Of a stretch of DNA of 64,000 bases, positions 17,076-26,362 are shown piece after piece; the first letter of the stretch is position 1; each line of letters opens with the position of its first letter. Origin of the DNA: Aminobacter carboxidus. Its GTDB lineage: Bacteria; Pseudomonadota; Alphaproteobacteria; Rhizobiales; Rhizobiaceae. The notes below the pieces were generated by a model. It had not been told where the DNA came from, searched no databases, and was given only the letters and a program-made list of their open reading frames with translations. Made by a program: the position numbers and the translations under genes. The DNA lies in NCBI RefSeq assembly GCF_014863355.1, contig NZ_JACZEP010000009.1:1-64000 (forward strand). The letters run 5' to 3'.

Positions 17076-17858
17076 ATGTCCGACGTCGTGAAAACCCGCC
17101 GCGAAGGCGCGATCCTCGAGGTTACCCTCGACCGGCCCAAGGCCAATGCCATCGACCTCGCCACGTCGCGGCTCCTGGGCGAGACCTTCAAGGCCTTCCG
17201 CGACGATGGCGGCCTGCGCGTCGCCATTGTCAAAACCGCTGGGGAGAAGTTCTTCTCGGCCGGCTGGGACCTCAAGGCTGCCGCCAATGGCGATGCGGTT
17301 GACGGCGATTACGGCGTCGGCGGTTTTGGCGGGTTGCAGGAACTGCGCGACCTCAACAAGCCTGTCATCGCCTGCGTCAACGGCATGGCTGTGGGTGGCG
17401 GCTTCGAGCTGGCGCTGTCCTGCGACCTGATCTACGCCTCCGAGCATTCGAGCTTTGCCTTGCCGGAGATCAAGGCCGGCACGCTTGCCGACGCTGCCAC
17501 CATCAAGCTGCCCAAGCGCATTCCCTACCATGTGGCGATGGACCTTCTGCTCACCGGGCGCTGGATGGACGTGGCCGAGGCGCATCGCTGGGGCCTGGTC
17601 AACGAGGTGCTGCCGACTGACAAGCTCGAGGATCGTGTCTGGGAGGTCGCTCGACTGCTCGCCGGCGGCCCGCCGCTGGTCTTCGCCGCGATCAAGGAAG
17701 TGGCGCGCGCCGCCGAGGTGATGGGCTTCCAGGAAACGATGAACCGCATCACCAAGCGGCAATTCCCGACTGTCGACGAACTCTACGCCTCGGAGGACAA
17801 TCTCGAAGGCTTCAAGGCGTTCGCCGAAAAGCGCGATCCGGTGTGGAAGGGGAAGTAG
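17076..17858 (+). CDS. caiD: Carnitinyl-CoA dehydratase
   Basis: A 260-residue crotonase-fold enzyme that hydrates crotonobetainyl-CoA to L-carnitinyl-CoA. The sequence closely tracks E. coli CaiD: ILEVTLDRPKANAID, AGEKFFSAGWDLKAAA (oxyanion loop), and the catalytic glutamates Glu111 (GGGFEL) and Glu131 (FALPE), at what I recall are the same positions as in E. coli. The C-terminus FAEKRDPVWKGK is nearly identical to the E. coli end. The ATG at 17076 follows GAGGGAGAG. It closes the acyl-CoA dehydrogenase/ligase group and ties this locus to carnitine chemistry more firmly than any other gene. Confidence 0.95.
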   Translation: MSDVVKTRREGAILEVTLDRPKANAIDLATSRLLGETFKAFRDDGGLRVAIVKTAGEKFFSAGWDLKAAANGDAVDGDYGVGGFGGLQELRDLNKPVIACVNGMAVGGGFELALSCDLIYASEHSSFALPEIKAGTLADAATIKLPKRIPYHVAMDLLLTGRWMDVAEAHRWGLVNEVLPTDKLEDRVWEVARLLAGGPPLVFAAIKEVARAAEVMGFQETMNRITKRQFPTVDELYASEDNLEGFKAFAEKRDPVWKGK

Positions 17859-17878
17859 GTTCGTACAGCAGGGTGGCT

Positions 17879-17972
17879 ACCCTCCCCTTGTGGGGAGGGT
17901 CCGACCGAAGGTCGGGGGTGGGGGTGTCTGGGTGCGACGTGAGGACCCCCAACCCCGCTCCGCTGGGAGGGT
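17879..17972. repeat. Palindromic repeat, related to that at 14866-14984
   Basis: The left part ACCCTCCCCTTGTGGGGAGG (from 17879) matches the left arm at 14866. The right part, from about 17944 (GACCCCCAACCCC) to GGGAGGGT at 17972, is a degenerate, shortened reverse complement. It lies between caiD and the esterase gene, ending 12 bp before the esterase start and supplying part of its leader. It may terminate or attenuate the carnitine operon. Confidence 0.85.
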
Positions 17973-17984
17973 AAGGGAGAGCCA

Positions 17985-18926
17985 ATGACCGACTACACAA
18001 AGCTCATCGACGCCGAGACCTGGGCCTTCATCGAGCGGACCAATTCCTACTATCCGCCTGATACCATCGACTACACGATCGCCCAGCAGCGCGAAATCTA
18101 CGACCGCATGTGCGGCGAGTTCTTCGCCGGTTACCCTGAGGGCGTGTCGGCCGAAACGACTGCCATCGTGGCGCCAGGGCGCGACGTGCCGATCCGCGTC
18201 TATCGCCTCGCCGGCAAGGCGCCGGAGGCGGTGATGGTCTATTTCCACGGTGGCGGCTTCATCCTTGGCGGGCTCGAAAGCCATGACGACGTTTGTGCCG
18301 AACTGTGCGGCCGCACCGGCTACGAGGTGGTTTCGGTCGACTACCGGCTGGCGCCCGAGCACAAGCATCCGGCTGCCTTCGATGATGCCATGGTCGCTTT
18401 CGAATGGGCGGTGGCGAGATACAGCCAGCCCATCATGCTTGCCGGCGACAGCGCCGGCGGCAACATCGCGGCTGCCGCCAGCCACGCGACGCGCGGGCAC
18501 GCCAGGCGTCCGGTCGGGCAATTGCTGGTCTATCCCGGCCTTGGCGGCGACCGCAGCCAAGGCTCCTATGTCAGCCACGCCGAGGCGCCGATGCTGACTA
18601 TGCGCGATCTCGAATTCTACAAGCACATCCGCAGCGGCGGCGAGGACCGCACCGGCGACATCACGCTGTCGCCGCTTGCCGACGCCGACTTCGCCAATCT
18701 GCCGCCGACCGTCGTCATCACGGCCGAATGCGACCCGCTGTCGTCAGACGGCGAGGCCTATGGCGAGAGCATCGTCGCCGCAGGCGGCAAGGCCTTCTGG
18801 TTCGAAGAGCCAGGCCTTGTGCATGGCTACCTGCGCGCCCGCCACACTGTCACCCGCGCCCGCCAAAGCTTCACCCGCATCGCCGATGCGGCGGCTGTGC
18901 TGGGGCGGGGCGAGTGGGTGTGGTGA
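17985..18926 (+). CDS. Alpha/beta hydrolase, HSL-type esterase
   Basis: A 313-residue esterase of the hormone-sensitive-lipase family. The oxyanion motif is HGGGF (88-92). The nucleophile elbow is GDSAGG with Ser156. Asp250 (ECDPLSSDG) and His280 (GLVHGYL) complete the triad. There is no signal peptide, so it is cytoplasmic. Short-chain esters are usual substrates, and acyl-carnitines would fit the neighbouring catabolic genes, but that is a guess from context. It is separated from caiD by a palindromic repeat. It is convergent with the ABC transporter operon. Confidence 0.9.
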   Translation: MTDYTKLIDAETWAFIERTNSYYPPDTIDYTIAQQREIYDRMCGEFFAGYPEGVSAETTAIVAPGRDVPIRVYRLAGKAPEAVMVYFHGGGFILGGLESHDDVCAELCGRTGYEVVSVDYRLAPEHKHPAAFDDAMVAFEWAVARYSQPIMLAGDSAGGNIAAAASHATRGHARRPVGQLLVYPGLGGDRSQGSYVSHAEAPMLTMRDLEFYKHIRSGGEDRTGDITLSPLADADFANLPPTVVITAECDPLSSDGEAYGESIVAAGGKAFWFEEPGLVHGYLRARHTVTRARQSFTRIADAAAVLGRGEWVW

Positions 18927-18944
18927 CGCCTAGAAGTTAGTGTC

Positions 18945-19000
18945 GCGTTCCTTCGCACCACCCTCTGGCCGGGAGGCCAGAGAGGGGTGCGAAGGAGCGC
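18945..19000. terminator. Long hairpin between convergent genes
   Basis: Left arm GCGTTCCTTCGCACCACCCTCTGGCC pairs with right arm starting GGCCAGAGAGGGGTGCGAAG around a GGGA loop, giving a stem of about 26 bp with two mismatches. It lies exactly between the convergent esterase and ABC ATPase genes. It could act as a bidirectional terminator, but there is no T run. Its length and GC-rich arms also suggest another dispersed palindromic element. Confidence 0.6.
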
Positions 19001-19028
19001 GCCGTTGATAATCTAGCGCTCCAAACCC

Positions 19029-20687
19029 TCAATTCCCGGCACTCGCCATCCTGCGTCCGCTGATCGCCTTTTCCAGCCAGCCGATCTCCATTTCCGGCAC
19101 CGACGACAGCAACAGGTCGGTGTAGGCATCGAAAGGCGGCTTCAGCACCTGCGACTTCGGCCCGTAGCGCACGACTTCGCCGCGATACATGACGGCGATG
19201 GAATCGGCGATCGACTTCACCGTAGCGAGGTCGTGGGTGATGAACAGATAGGCGACGCCTTCCTCGGCCTGCAGCCCGAGCAACAGCTTGAGGATGCCGT
19301 TGGCGACCAGCGGGTCGAGCGCGCTCGTCACCTCGTCGCAGATGATCAGCTTCGGCTTGGCGGCGAGCGCACGCGCGATGCAGACACGCTGCTTCTGGCC
19401 GCCGGAGAGTTCCGCCGGGTAACGGTCGACAAAACCGCGTCCCATCTCGATCTTGTCGAGCAGTTCGGCGACGCGCGCGTCGCGTTCCTTGCCGCCCATG
19501 CCGAAATAGAACTCCAATGGCCGGCCGATGATCGTGCCCACGGTCTGGCGCGGGTTCATCGCCACGTCGGCCATCTGGTAGATCATCTGCAATTCGCGCA
19601 GGTCGTCGCGGCTGCGGTCGGCCAAGCGGTTGGCGAGCGTTCGCCCGGCAAAAGTGATGCTGCCCTGCTCGGGCGGCAAAAGCCCTGTTATGGCGCGTGC
19701 CAGCGTCGACTTGCCCGAGCCGGATTCACCGACCACGGCCAGCGTCTGGCCGGGCAGGATGTCGACCGAGACGTTCTTCAGCACCTTGATCTTGCCGCCG
19801 GCATAGGCCGCGGTGATGTTCCGCACCGACAGGAACGGGCTTGCGTCAGGTTTTTTTTCCTCATGTGCGATCTCATGCACCGAGACCAGTGCCGAGGTGT
19901 ATTCCTGGCGCGGCTCCTTGATGATCTGGCGCGTGCCGCCCCATTCGACCAGCTTGCCGTGCCTCAGCACCATGATCTCGTCGGAGACCTGGGCGACAAC
20001 GGCAAGGTCGTGGCTGATGTAAAGCGCTGCCACACCTGTATCGCGGATCGCCTCCTTGATGGCGGCAAGCACGTCGATCTGGGTGGTCACGTCGAGTGCT
20101 GTGGTCGGCTCGTCAAAGACGATCAGGTCGGGCTCGGAGCACAGCGCCATCGCCGTCATGACGCGCTGCAGCTGCCCGCCCGAGACCTGGTGGGGAAAAC
20201 GCTGGCCGATGTTTTCAGGGTCGGGAAGGCTGAGTTTCCTGAACAGCGCCACCGCCCGCTTTTCCGCCTCGGCCCGGTTCGCCACGCCGTGCAGGATCGA
20301 GGCCTCGACGACCTGGTCCATCAGCCGGTGCGCCGGGTTGAAGGCGGCGGCGGCCGATTGCGCGACGTAACAGACCTCGCGGCCGCGCAGGGCGCGGATG
20401 CCTTGCGTGCCGCCCTTGCGGATGTCGCGGCCGTTGAGGATGATCTCGCCGCCGGTGATCTTCACCCCGCCGCGGCCATAGGCCATCGACGACAGGCCGA
20501 TGGTCGACTTGCCAGCCCCGGACTCGCCAATCAGGCCGAGCACCTTGCCCTTGTTCAGCGTCAGCGACACGTCTTGCACCAGCGTGATCGTGCGTGGCGC
20601 TTCGCCTGGCGGATAGACCTTGGCCTCGATCCTGAGATTGCGGATGTCGAGCAGCAGGTCGGAGCTATCAGCTTGTGTCTTAGCCAT
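19029..20687 (-). CDS. Peptide/nickel-type ABC transporter, fused dual ATPase
   Basis: A 552-residue protein with two complete ABC ATPase domains, equivalent to DppD and DppF fused. The first domain has GLIGESGAGKST, signature VSGGQLQR and Walker B LIVFDEPTTALD. The second has AVVGESGSGKST, signature LSGGQKQR and Walker B LIICDEVTSALD. It powers the importer formed with the two permeases and binding protein encoded immediately upstream. Its ATG at 20687 overlaps the end of the DppC-type permease gene by 8 bases, indicating translational coupling. The substrate is not evident, and peptides, oligosaccharides or betaine-like compounds are possible. Confidence 0.93.
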   Translation of the reverse strand: MAKTQADSSDLLLDIRNLRIEAKVYPPGEAPRTITLVQDVSLTLNKGKVLGLIGESGAGKSTIGLSSMAYGRGGVKITGGEIILNGRDIRKGGTQGIRALRGREVCYVAQSAAAAFNPAHRLMDQVVEASILHGVANRAEAEKRAVALFRKLSLPDPENIGQRFPHQVSGGQLQRVMTAMALCSEPDLIVFDEPTTALDVTTQIDVLAAIKEAIRDTGVAALYISHDLAVVAQVSDEIMVLRHGKLVEWGGTRQIIKEPRQEYTSALVSVHEIAHEEKKPDASPFLSVRNITAAYAGGKIKVLKNVSVDILPGQTLAVVGESGSGKSTLARAITGLLPPEQGSITFAGRTLANRLADRSRDDLRELQMIYQMADVAMNPRQTVGTIIGRPLEFYFGMGGKERDARVAELLDKIEMGRGFVDRYPAELSGGQKQRVCIARALAAKPKLIICDEVTSALDPLVANGILKLLLGLQAEEGVAYLFITHDLATVKSIADSIAVMYRGEVVRYGPKSQVLKPPFDAYTDLLLSSVPEMEIGWLEKAISGRRMASAGN

Positions 20688-21510
20688 TGCCGCGCCCTCC
20701 CTTGAGATCGGTGGTGCGGTTGAGCACCCAGTCGGCGACGAGATTGACGGAGATGGCGAGTGCGGCAATCGCCGCCGCCGGGATCAGGGCTGCCGGAATG
20801 CCGAAGACGATGCCGTCCTTGTTTTCCTTGACCATGCCGCCCCAGTCGGCGTCGGGCGGCTGCACGCCGAGGCCGAGGAATGACAGTGCCGACAAAAACA
20901 GCACGGCATAGATGAAGCGCAGGCCGAGTTCGGAGATCAGCGGCGACAGCGCGTTGGGCAGGATCTCGCGGAAGATGATCCAGCCATTGCCTTCGCCACG
21001 CAGCTTGGCCGCTTCGACGAAGTCCATGACGTTGATGTCGACGGCGACCGCCCGCGACAGGCGGTAGACGCGGGTGGCATCGAGGATGCCCATGACCAGG
21101 ATCAAGGTGAGCAGCGTCGATGGCAGCACTGACAGCACCACCAGCGCGAAGATCAGCGTCGGGATCGCCATCAACAGATCGACGAAGCGCGACATGCCGG
21201 TGTCGAGCCAGCCGCCGACGACGGCGGCCGTGAAACCGAGGATCGCGCCGAGCGAGAACGACAATGCTGTTGCCATCACGGCGATGAAGATCGTCGTGCG
21301 GGCGCCGAAGATCATGCGCGAGAGCAGGTCGCGGCCGAGATTGTCGGTGCCGAGCAGGAATTGCGACGACATCGGTGCCCAGACGTCGCCGACGATTTCG
21401 CCGAGGCCGTAGGGCGCGATCAGCGGCGCGAAGATCGCCGTGATCAAAAACAGCGCCGTCAGGATCAGGCCGATCGCAGCGCCAAGGGGGATATGTTTCA
21501 GATCGAGCAT
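20680..21510 (-). CDS. ABC transporter permease, DppC-type
   Basis: A 276-residue inner-membrane permease with about six transmembrane segments. It starts with a hydrophobic helix (GAAIGLILTALFLITAIFAPL), continues with the FLLGTDNLGRDLLSRMIFGART segment typical of DppC/OppC, and has the EAA-like loop EAAKLRGEGNGWIIFREILPN that contacts the ATPase. The ATG at 21510 excludes an upstream extension that lacks homology. It sits 10 bp after the DppB-type gene and overlaps the ATPase gene by 8 bases, within one operon. Confidence 0.93.
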   Translation of the reverse strand: MLDLKHIPLGAAIGLILTALFLITAIFAPLIAPYGLGEIVGDVWAPMSSQFLLGTDNLGRDLLSRMIFGARTTIFIAVMATALSFSLGAILGFTAAVVGGWLDTGMSRFVDLLMAIPTLIFALVVLSVLPSTLLTLILVMGILDATRVYRLSRAVAVDINVMDFVEAAKLRGEGNGWIIFREILPNALSPLISELGLRFIYAVLFLSALSFLGLGVQPPDADWGGMVKENKDGIVFGIPAALIPAAAIAALAISVNLVADWVLNRTTDLKGGRGNG

Positions 21511-21520
21511 GGCGCGCCTC

Positions 21521-22480
21521 TCACTTCGGATGCCGGAGGCGTGGATTGGCAACGATGGCGGCAATGTCGGCGATGATGTTGAGGCCGATATAGACGGCCG
21601 CGAAGATCAGCCCGACCGCCTGCACCACCGGCACATCGCGCTTGGCGACATGGTCGACGAGATATTGGCCCATGCCCGGGTAGACGAAGATCACCTCGAT
21701 GACGACGACGCCGACGATGAGGAAGGCGAGGTTGAGCATGACGACGTTGATCACAGGGGCGATCGCATTGGGGAAGGCGTGCTTGCGGATGATCTCGAAG
21801 GGCGACAGGCCCTTGAGCTCGGCGGTCTCGATATAGGCGGACTGCATGACGTTGAGTATCGCCGCACGCGTCATGCGCATCATGTGGGCCAGCACCACCA
21901 GCGTCAGGGCCGTTGCCGGCAGGGCGATCGCCCGCATCCGCTCGAGGAACGGCATGCCGTCATAGACGGTGGAGATGCCGGGGAAGATCTGCCACTTCAC
22001 CGCGAAGAAATAGACGAGCAGGTAGCCGACGAAGAACTCCGGCAGCGAGGTCGATGCCAGCGCCAGGCCGGAGATGGTCTTGTCGATCCAGCCGTTGCGG
22101 TAGCGCACGGCGAGCAGGCCGAGGATGATCGCCAGCGGTATCGACACGATCGCCGCCCAGAAGGCGAGGAACAGCGTGTTCCAAAGCCTGCCGCCAATGG
22201 CGGTGGCAATGTCCTGCCGGCTCGACAGAGCGGTGCCGAGATCGCCGGTCAGGACGCCGCCAAGCCAGCGGAAATACCTGACATAGGCCGGCGCATTGAG
22301 GCCGAGTTCCTCACGCAAATTGGCCAGCGCCTGCGGCGTGGCCGACTGGCCGAGAATGGATTGGGCGACGTCGCCGGGCAGGATCTGGGTGCCGGCGAAG
22401 ATCAGGACCGAAACGGCCAGGAGCAGCAGCAAGCCCAGCGCGACGCGCTGGGCTATCAGTTTCAGGATCGGGGAAGACAT
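21521..22480 (-). CDS. ABC transporter permease, DppB-type
   Basis: A 319-residue permease, partner of the DppC-type protein. The N-terminus KLIAQRVALGLLLLLAVSVLIF and the sequence GDVAQSILGQSATPQALANLREELGL match the long periplasmic loop after the first helix of DppB/OppB. The EAA-like loop is ETAELKGLSPFEIIRKHAFPNA. The ATG at 22480 gives the standard N-terminus. It is 14 bp downstream of the binding-protein gene. Confidence 0.93.
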   Translation of the reverse strand: MSSPILKLIAQRVALGLLLLLAVSVLIFAGTQILPGDVAQSILGQSATPQALANLREELGLNAPAYVRYFRWLGGVLTGDLGTALSSRQDIATAIGGRLWNTLFLAFWAAIVSIPLAIILGLLAVRYRNGWIDKTISGLALASTSLPEFFVGYLLVYFFAVKWQIFPGISTVYDGMPFLERMRAIALPATALTLVVLAHMMRMTRAAILNVMQSAYIETAELKGLSPFEIIRKHAFPNAIAPVINVVMLNLAFLIVGVVVIEVIFVYPGMGQYLVDHVAKRDVPVVQAVGLIFAAVYIGLNIIADIAAIVANPRLRHPK

Positions 22481-22494
22481 GCGGGGCCGGGCCG

Positions 22495-24078
22495 TCAGGC
22501 GTTCAGCCAGCACTTGGACAGCGCGTAGCCGCCCATCATCTCCTGGTTGCCGTCATCGACCCAGCCGCCGACCTTGGCGCTGGTGGCGTCGATGAAATCA
22601 TTGAACATCGGCGTGATGACGCCGCCTTCGTCGCGGACGATCTGGCCCATGTCGGCGTAGATCTTCTTGCGCTTCTCCGGATCGAGCTCGGAGCGGGCCG
22701 AAAACAGCATCTTGTCGAAGTCTTCGCGCTGGAACCGCGTGTCGTTCCATTCGGCCTTGGAATAATAGGCCGTCGAGTACATCTGGTCCTGGGTCGGGCG
22801 TCCGCCCCAGTAGGACGCAGAGAAGGGCTGCTTGTTCCACACTTCCGACCAGTAGCCGTCGCCAGGCTCGCGCTTGACCTCGAGCGTGATGCCGGCTTTG
22901 GCGGCACTCTGCTGATAGAGCTGGACGGCATCGACAGCGCCGGGGAAGGCGACGTCGGAGGTGCGCAGCAGCACCGAGCCGGAATGGCCCGACTTCTTGT
23001 AGTGGAACGCCGCCTTTTCCGGATCGAACTTGCGCTGCTCCATCTCGGTGAACAGCGGATAGGCCTTGTTGATCGGCGTGTCGTTGCCGAGCGAGCCGTA
23101 GCCCATCAGGATCTTCTGCAGCATCTCCTCGCGGTCGAGCGCGTATTTCAGCGCCAGCCTCAGATCGTTGTTGTCGAAGGGGGCGGTGTTGCAATGGGCG
23201 ATGAAGACATAGTGGCCACGGCCGGCGACATTGCGGATGACGACGCCCGGCACGCGCTTGATCAGTTCGACGATCTTGGGCTCGACGCGGTTGATGATGT
23301 CGACCTGGCCACCCTGCAAGGCGGACGTGCGCGCCGTGGCATCGTTGATGACGATGATCTCGATCTGGTCGGCAAAGCCGCGGTCGTCGCGCCAGTAGTT
23401 GGCGAATTTCTCGGCGCCGAGGCGCACGCCGGCCTCGTTGACGGTGACCTTGTAGGGGCCGGTGCCGATGCCGGCGTCGGGCTTGTCCTTGCCGCCATTG
23501 GGCTGGATCATCAGATGGTAGTCGTCGAGCAGGAACGGCAGGTCGGCGTTGGCGTCCTTCAGTTCGAAGACGACGTTCTGGCCGTCGGCCTTGACCGAGG
23601 CGATGCCGCCCATCAGGCCGAGCGCGCCTGATTTCGCCTTCTCGTCGGAATGGCGTTCGATGGTGGCGACGACGTCAGCCGGCGTCATCTCCTTGCCGTC
23701 GTGGAACTGCACGCCCTTGCGGATCTTGAAGGTCCAGGTCTTGGCATCGTCGGATGCGCCCCATTCCTCGGCGAGTGCAGGCTTGGGCTCGCCCTCGGGC
23801 GAAATTTGCACCAGTTGCTCGCCCCACTGGCGGCCGAAGAAATAAGGCACCTGGCTCGACCAGGATGCCGGGTCGAGGCTGTCGGTGGCGGCACCACCTT
23901 GCATGCCGGCGCGCAGGATGCCGCCCTTGACGGGGCCTTCCGCCTTGGCGGCGCTGGCCAGCAATGAGTTCGCGAAAGTTGCCGCAACGCCCAGGGCTGC
24001 GGCGCGGCCGAGGAAGTCACGGCGGTTCAACTTACCCGCAGCGACTCGGCGGCTCAGATATTCCAGTTCATTCGACAT
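22495..24078 (-). CDS. ABC transporter substrate-binding protein (SBP family 5)
   Basis: A 527-residue extracytoplasmic solute-binding protein of the DppA/OppA family. A twin-arginine signal is present (NRRDFLGRAAALGVAATFANSLLASAAKA), so it is probably Tat-exported already folded. The cluster 5 signature region reads AEEWGASDDAKTWTFKIRKGVQFHDGKEMTPADVV. It opens the four-gene operon (binding protein, DppB, DppC, fused ATPase). The ligand is not predictable. Tat export of an SBP5 protein is fairly common in Rhizobiales. Confidence 0.92.
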   Translation of the reverse strand: MSNELEYLSRRVAAGKLNRRDFLGRAAALGVAATFANSLLASAAKAEGPVKGGILRAGMQGGAATDSLDPASWSSQVPYFFGRQWGEQLVQISPEGEPKPALAEEWGASDDAKTWTFKIRKGVQFHDGKEMTPADVVATIERHSDEKAKSGALGLMGGIASVKADGQNVVFELKDANADLPFLLDDYHLMIQPNGGKDKPDAGIGTGPYKVTVNEAGVRLGAEKFANYWRDDRGFADQIEIIVINDATARTSALQGGQVDIINRVEPKIVELIKRVPGVVIRNVAGRGHYVFIAHCNTAPFDNNDLRLALKYALDREEMLQKILMGYGSLGNDTPINKAYPLFTEMEQRKFDPEKAAFHYKKSGHSGSVLLRTSDVAFPGAVDAVQLYQQSAAKAGITLEVKREPGDGYWSEVWNKQPFSASYWGGRPTQDQMYSTAYYSKAEWNDTRFQREDFDKMLFSARSELDPEKRKKIYADMGQIVRDEGGVITPMFNDFIDATSAKVGGWVDDGNQEMMGGYALSKCWLNA

Positions 24079-24220
24079 TGGAAAGGCTCCTCACTCTGGC
24101 GGTCGTTATTGCTCGACTTCTGGTGGCAATATTGACCGTAACGTAAGGGCAGCGGCAAGGCCGAATGCGACATCGAGTGGCGCAATCTCCTCGTCGCATT
24201 TGGACCAAGCCGTTTCCGCT

Positions 24221-26221
24221 TCAGATGTGGTCGCGCGTAATGATTTCGCTGAAATCGCGCTCGAAGACGAGCTTGTCGCCTTCGTAAGCCTCGATCCGGC
24301 CGGTCAACTGGAAGTTTTGGCCGTCAGAACGCATTGTCGTGAACGTTTCGGTTCGGATGGCCCAGTCGTTTCTCGACAAAGTCTGTGTCCAGTGGGTCTC
24401 GCCATGGGCCGAAAGCGGGTCGGACGGGTCGATTGTCCAGTGCTCGCGCGCGACATCGCCGATGACCAGGCCATGGTCGGAATCGCGGATTTCGCCGAAG
24501 TCGTCGACGATGCTCAACGTCACCTTGCCGTCGGTGCGTTCAACCTTGCGGCTGTTCGAGCTTTCGCGCAGCGTCTCGAATTGCCACGGCGTCGCGCCCT
24601 CCGGCTGTTCGAATTTCCATTCGTCGCCGTCGCCGGACAGACGCACCGGCAGGTCGATCGCACCGTCATGCAGCGTCAGCGTTACCTCTTCGGGCGACGG
24701 CCAGACCAGCGGCCAGTAGGTTGAGGAAATGGCGACGCGCAGCCGGTTGCCCGGCAGCACGCGATAAGCGATGTCGTCGAGCTTGAGGGTGATCTCCATC
24801 ATCTCGCCGGGAACGACAGCTTCCGGGAATTCGTGACTGTTGCGGTGGCAAAGGTTGAGCACGCCATAGGTGATGCGCGTCGAGGCGCCATCGGGCTGGA
24901 CGTCGCAGAGCCGCACCGCGACCATCGCCCGGCTGCGGTCGGCGGCGAGCTTCAGCCGGATGACCGGCGCCCCGACAATGTCGAGCGGGGCGTCAAGCAC
25001 CGCCCCATCGAAACAGGCGGATTTGCCGTCATCGGCGCGCTGGTCGCCCGGCAACTCCGGTCCGAGCCAGATGGCGCAATATTCGCCGCCATCCATGCCG
25101 CAGTCCTGCGGCGAGTTGATCGTCACTTTCTCCGTCAGTGACGCCGTTTGCGACAGTTGGCCATGCGTGCCGAGCTTGAGCTGCCTGGCGGTGATGCCGG
25201 GCGCGGGCCATTGCTGCTCCGCTATCCAGCGGCCGGGACGTTCGAGATACCAGTCGCGCGGCGGCTCGGAATCCATGACGTAGAGCCGCATCGCCGGGTC
25301 GTCGTCGACACCGGTATCGATGCTCTTGAGCCAGTGGTCCCACCAGCGCAAGGCTTCCTGCAGAAAGCCGATGGCCGGCTTGGGCACGGCGAAATGCGGG
25401 TATTTGTGGATCCAGGGCCCGACGATGCCCTTGACCGGCGCCTGTACGCCCTGGACCAGACGCGACACCGCATTCTTGTAGGCGTCGCCCCAGCCGCCGA
25501 TGGCCAGCACCGCCGCCTTGATCGCGGAGAAATCCTCGTTGACCGAGCCGCGTTTCCAGTAGGTGTCGCGGGTCTGGTGCCTGAGCCAGACCGCCGGCAG
25601 GAACGGCTCGTGTTCCAGCCGGTCGAGCCAGATGTCGCGCCATGCGTCGCCGACAAGTGCCGGATCCGGCGGCCTGGAGGAGTAGGACAGCATGGTGGCG
25701 CCCCAGCCCATGTTCTCGTTGAGCAGAAGGCCGCCCTTGTAGTGGATATCGTCGGCATAGCGGTCGTCGGTCGAGCACAGCGTGATGATTGCCTTTAGCG
25801 CCTTGGGCTGTTTCGCCGCCACCTGCAGGCCGTTGAAGCCGCCCCAGGAGATGCCCATCATGCCGACCTTGCCGTTGCACCATGGCTGGGCGGCGGCCCA
25901 GGTGATGACATCGCAGGCGTCCTGCCATTCCTGCTCGGTGTATTCGTCCTCCATCAGCCCTTGGGAATCGCCGTTGCCGCGCATGTCGACGCGGATCGAG
26001 GCATAGCCATGGCCGGCGAAATAGGGATGGGTCAGGCAGTCGCGCGTCGTGGTGCCGTCGCGCTTGCGGTAAGGCAGGTGCTCGAGGATTGCAGGCACCG
26101 GATCCTGGTCGGCGTCGGCCGGCATCCACACCCGCGCCGACAGCCGTGTGCCGTCGGGCATGACGATGCCCATGTCAGGGAATTCGACGATGTCGCGCGG
26201 AAATTCGGTGATGGTCTTCAT
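24221..26221 (-). CDS. CocE/NonD family hydrolase
   Basis: A 666-residue serine hydrolase of the X-Pro dipeptidyl-peptidase (S15)/cocaine esterase family. The alpha/beta-hydrolase domain carries the nucleophile Ser125 (GISWGGFNG) and RGNGDSQG. The C-terminal jelly-roll domain is visible from about residue 370 (LTLHDGAIDLPVRLSG and so on). Family members cleave esters, amides or beta-lactam side chains. I chose the ATG at 26221 because GGAA lies about 9 bases upstream, while two earlier ATGs have poor spacing. It follows the ABC importer on the same strand and may hydrolyse the imported compound, which is an inference from position. Confidence 0.87.
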   Translation of the reverse strand: MKTITEFPRDIVEFPDMGIVMPDGTRLSARVWMPADADQDPVPAILEHLPYRKRDGTTTRDCLTHPYFAGHGYASIRVDMRGNGDSQGLMEDEYTEQEWQDACDVITWAAAQPWCNGKVGMMGISWGGFNGLQVAAKQPKALKAIITLCSTDDRYADDIHYKGGLLLNENMGWGATMLSYSSRPPDPALVGDAWRDIWLDRLEHEPFLPAVWLRHQTRDTYWKRGSVNEDFSAIKAAVLAIGGWGDAYKNAVSRLVQGVQAPVKGIVGPWIHKYPHFAVPKPAIGFLQEALRWWDHWLKSIDTGVDDDPAMRLYVMDSEPPRDWYLERPGRWIAEQQWPAPGITARQLKLGTHGQLSQTASLTEKVTINSPQDCGMDGGEYCAIWLGPELPGDQRADDGKSACFDGAVLDAPLDIVGAPVIRLKLAADRSRAMVAVRLCDVQPDGASTRITYGVLNLCHRNSHEFPEAVVPGEMMEITLKLDDIAYRVLPGNRLRVAISSTYWPLVWPSPEEVTLTLHDGAIDLPVRLSGDGDEWKFEQPEGATPWQFETLRESSNSRKVERTDGKVTLSIVDDFGEIRDSDHGLVIGDVAREHWTIDPSDPLSAHGETHWTQTLSRNDWAIRTETFTTMRSDGQNFQLTGRIEAYEGDKLVFERDFSEIITRDHI

Positions 26222-26327
26222 GCTCATTCCAGTCTTGTGCTGCGCCATTTGTGCACGCCGGGGCCGTTGCTGGCTAGCGTGGAAACGTCATCGGCCGGCG
26301 CAGGGCACAGCGGATTGAAATGACCGC

Positions 26328-26356
26328 TTAAAGGTACTATTTACGGGTCTTATAAT
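26328..26356 (+). promoter_or_regulatory. Sigma-70-like promoter of the toxin-antitoxin pair, probably leaderless
   Basis: A perfect -10 hexamer TATAAT (26351-26356) with a weak -35 TTAAAG (26328-26333) and 17-bp spacing. Transcription would start about 7 bases after the -10, at or next to the ATG at 26363, leaving no room for a ribosome-binding site. A consensus -10 is rare in this GC-rich genome. The antitoxin usually represses such a promoter by binding across it. Confidence 0.6.
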
Positions 26357-26362
26357 GGGATC

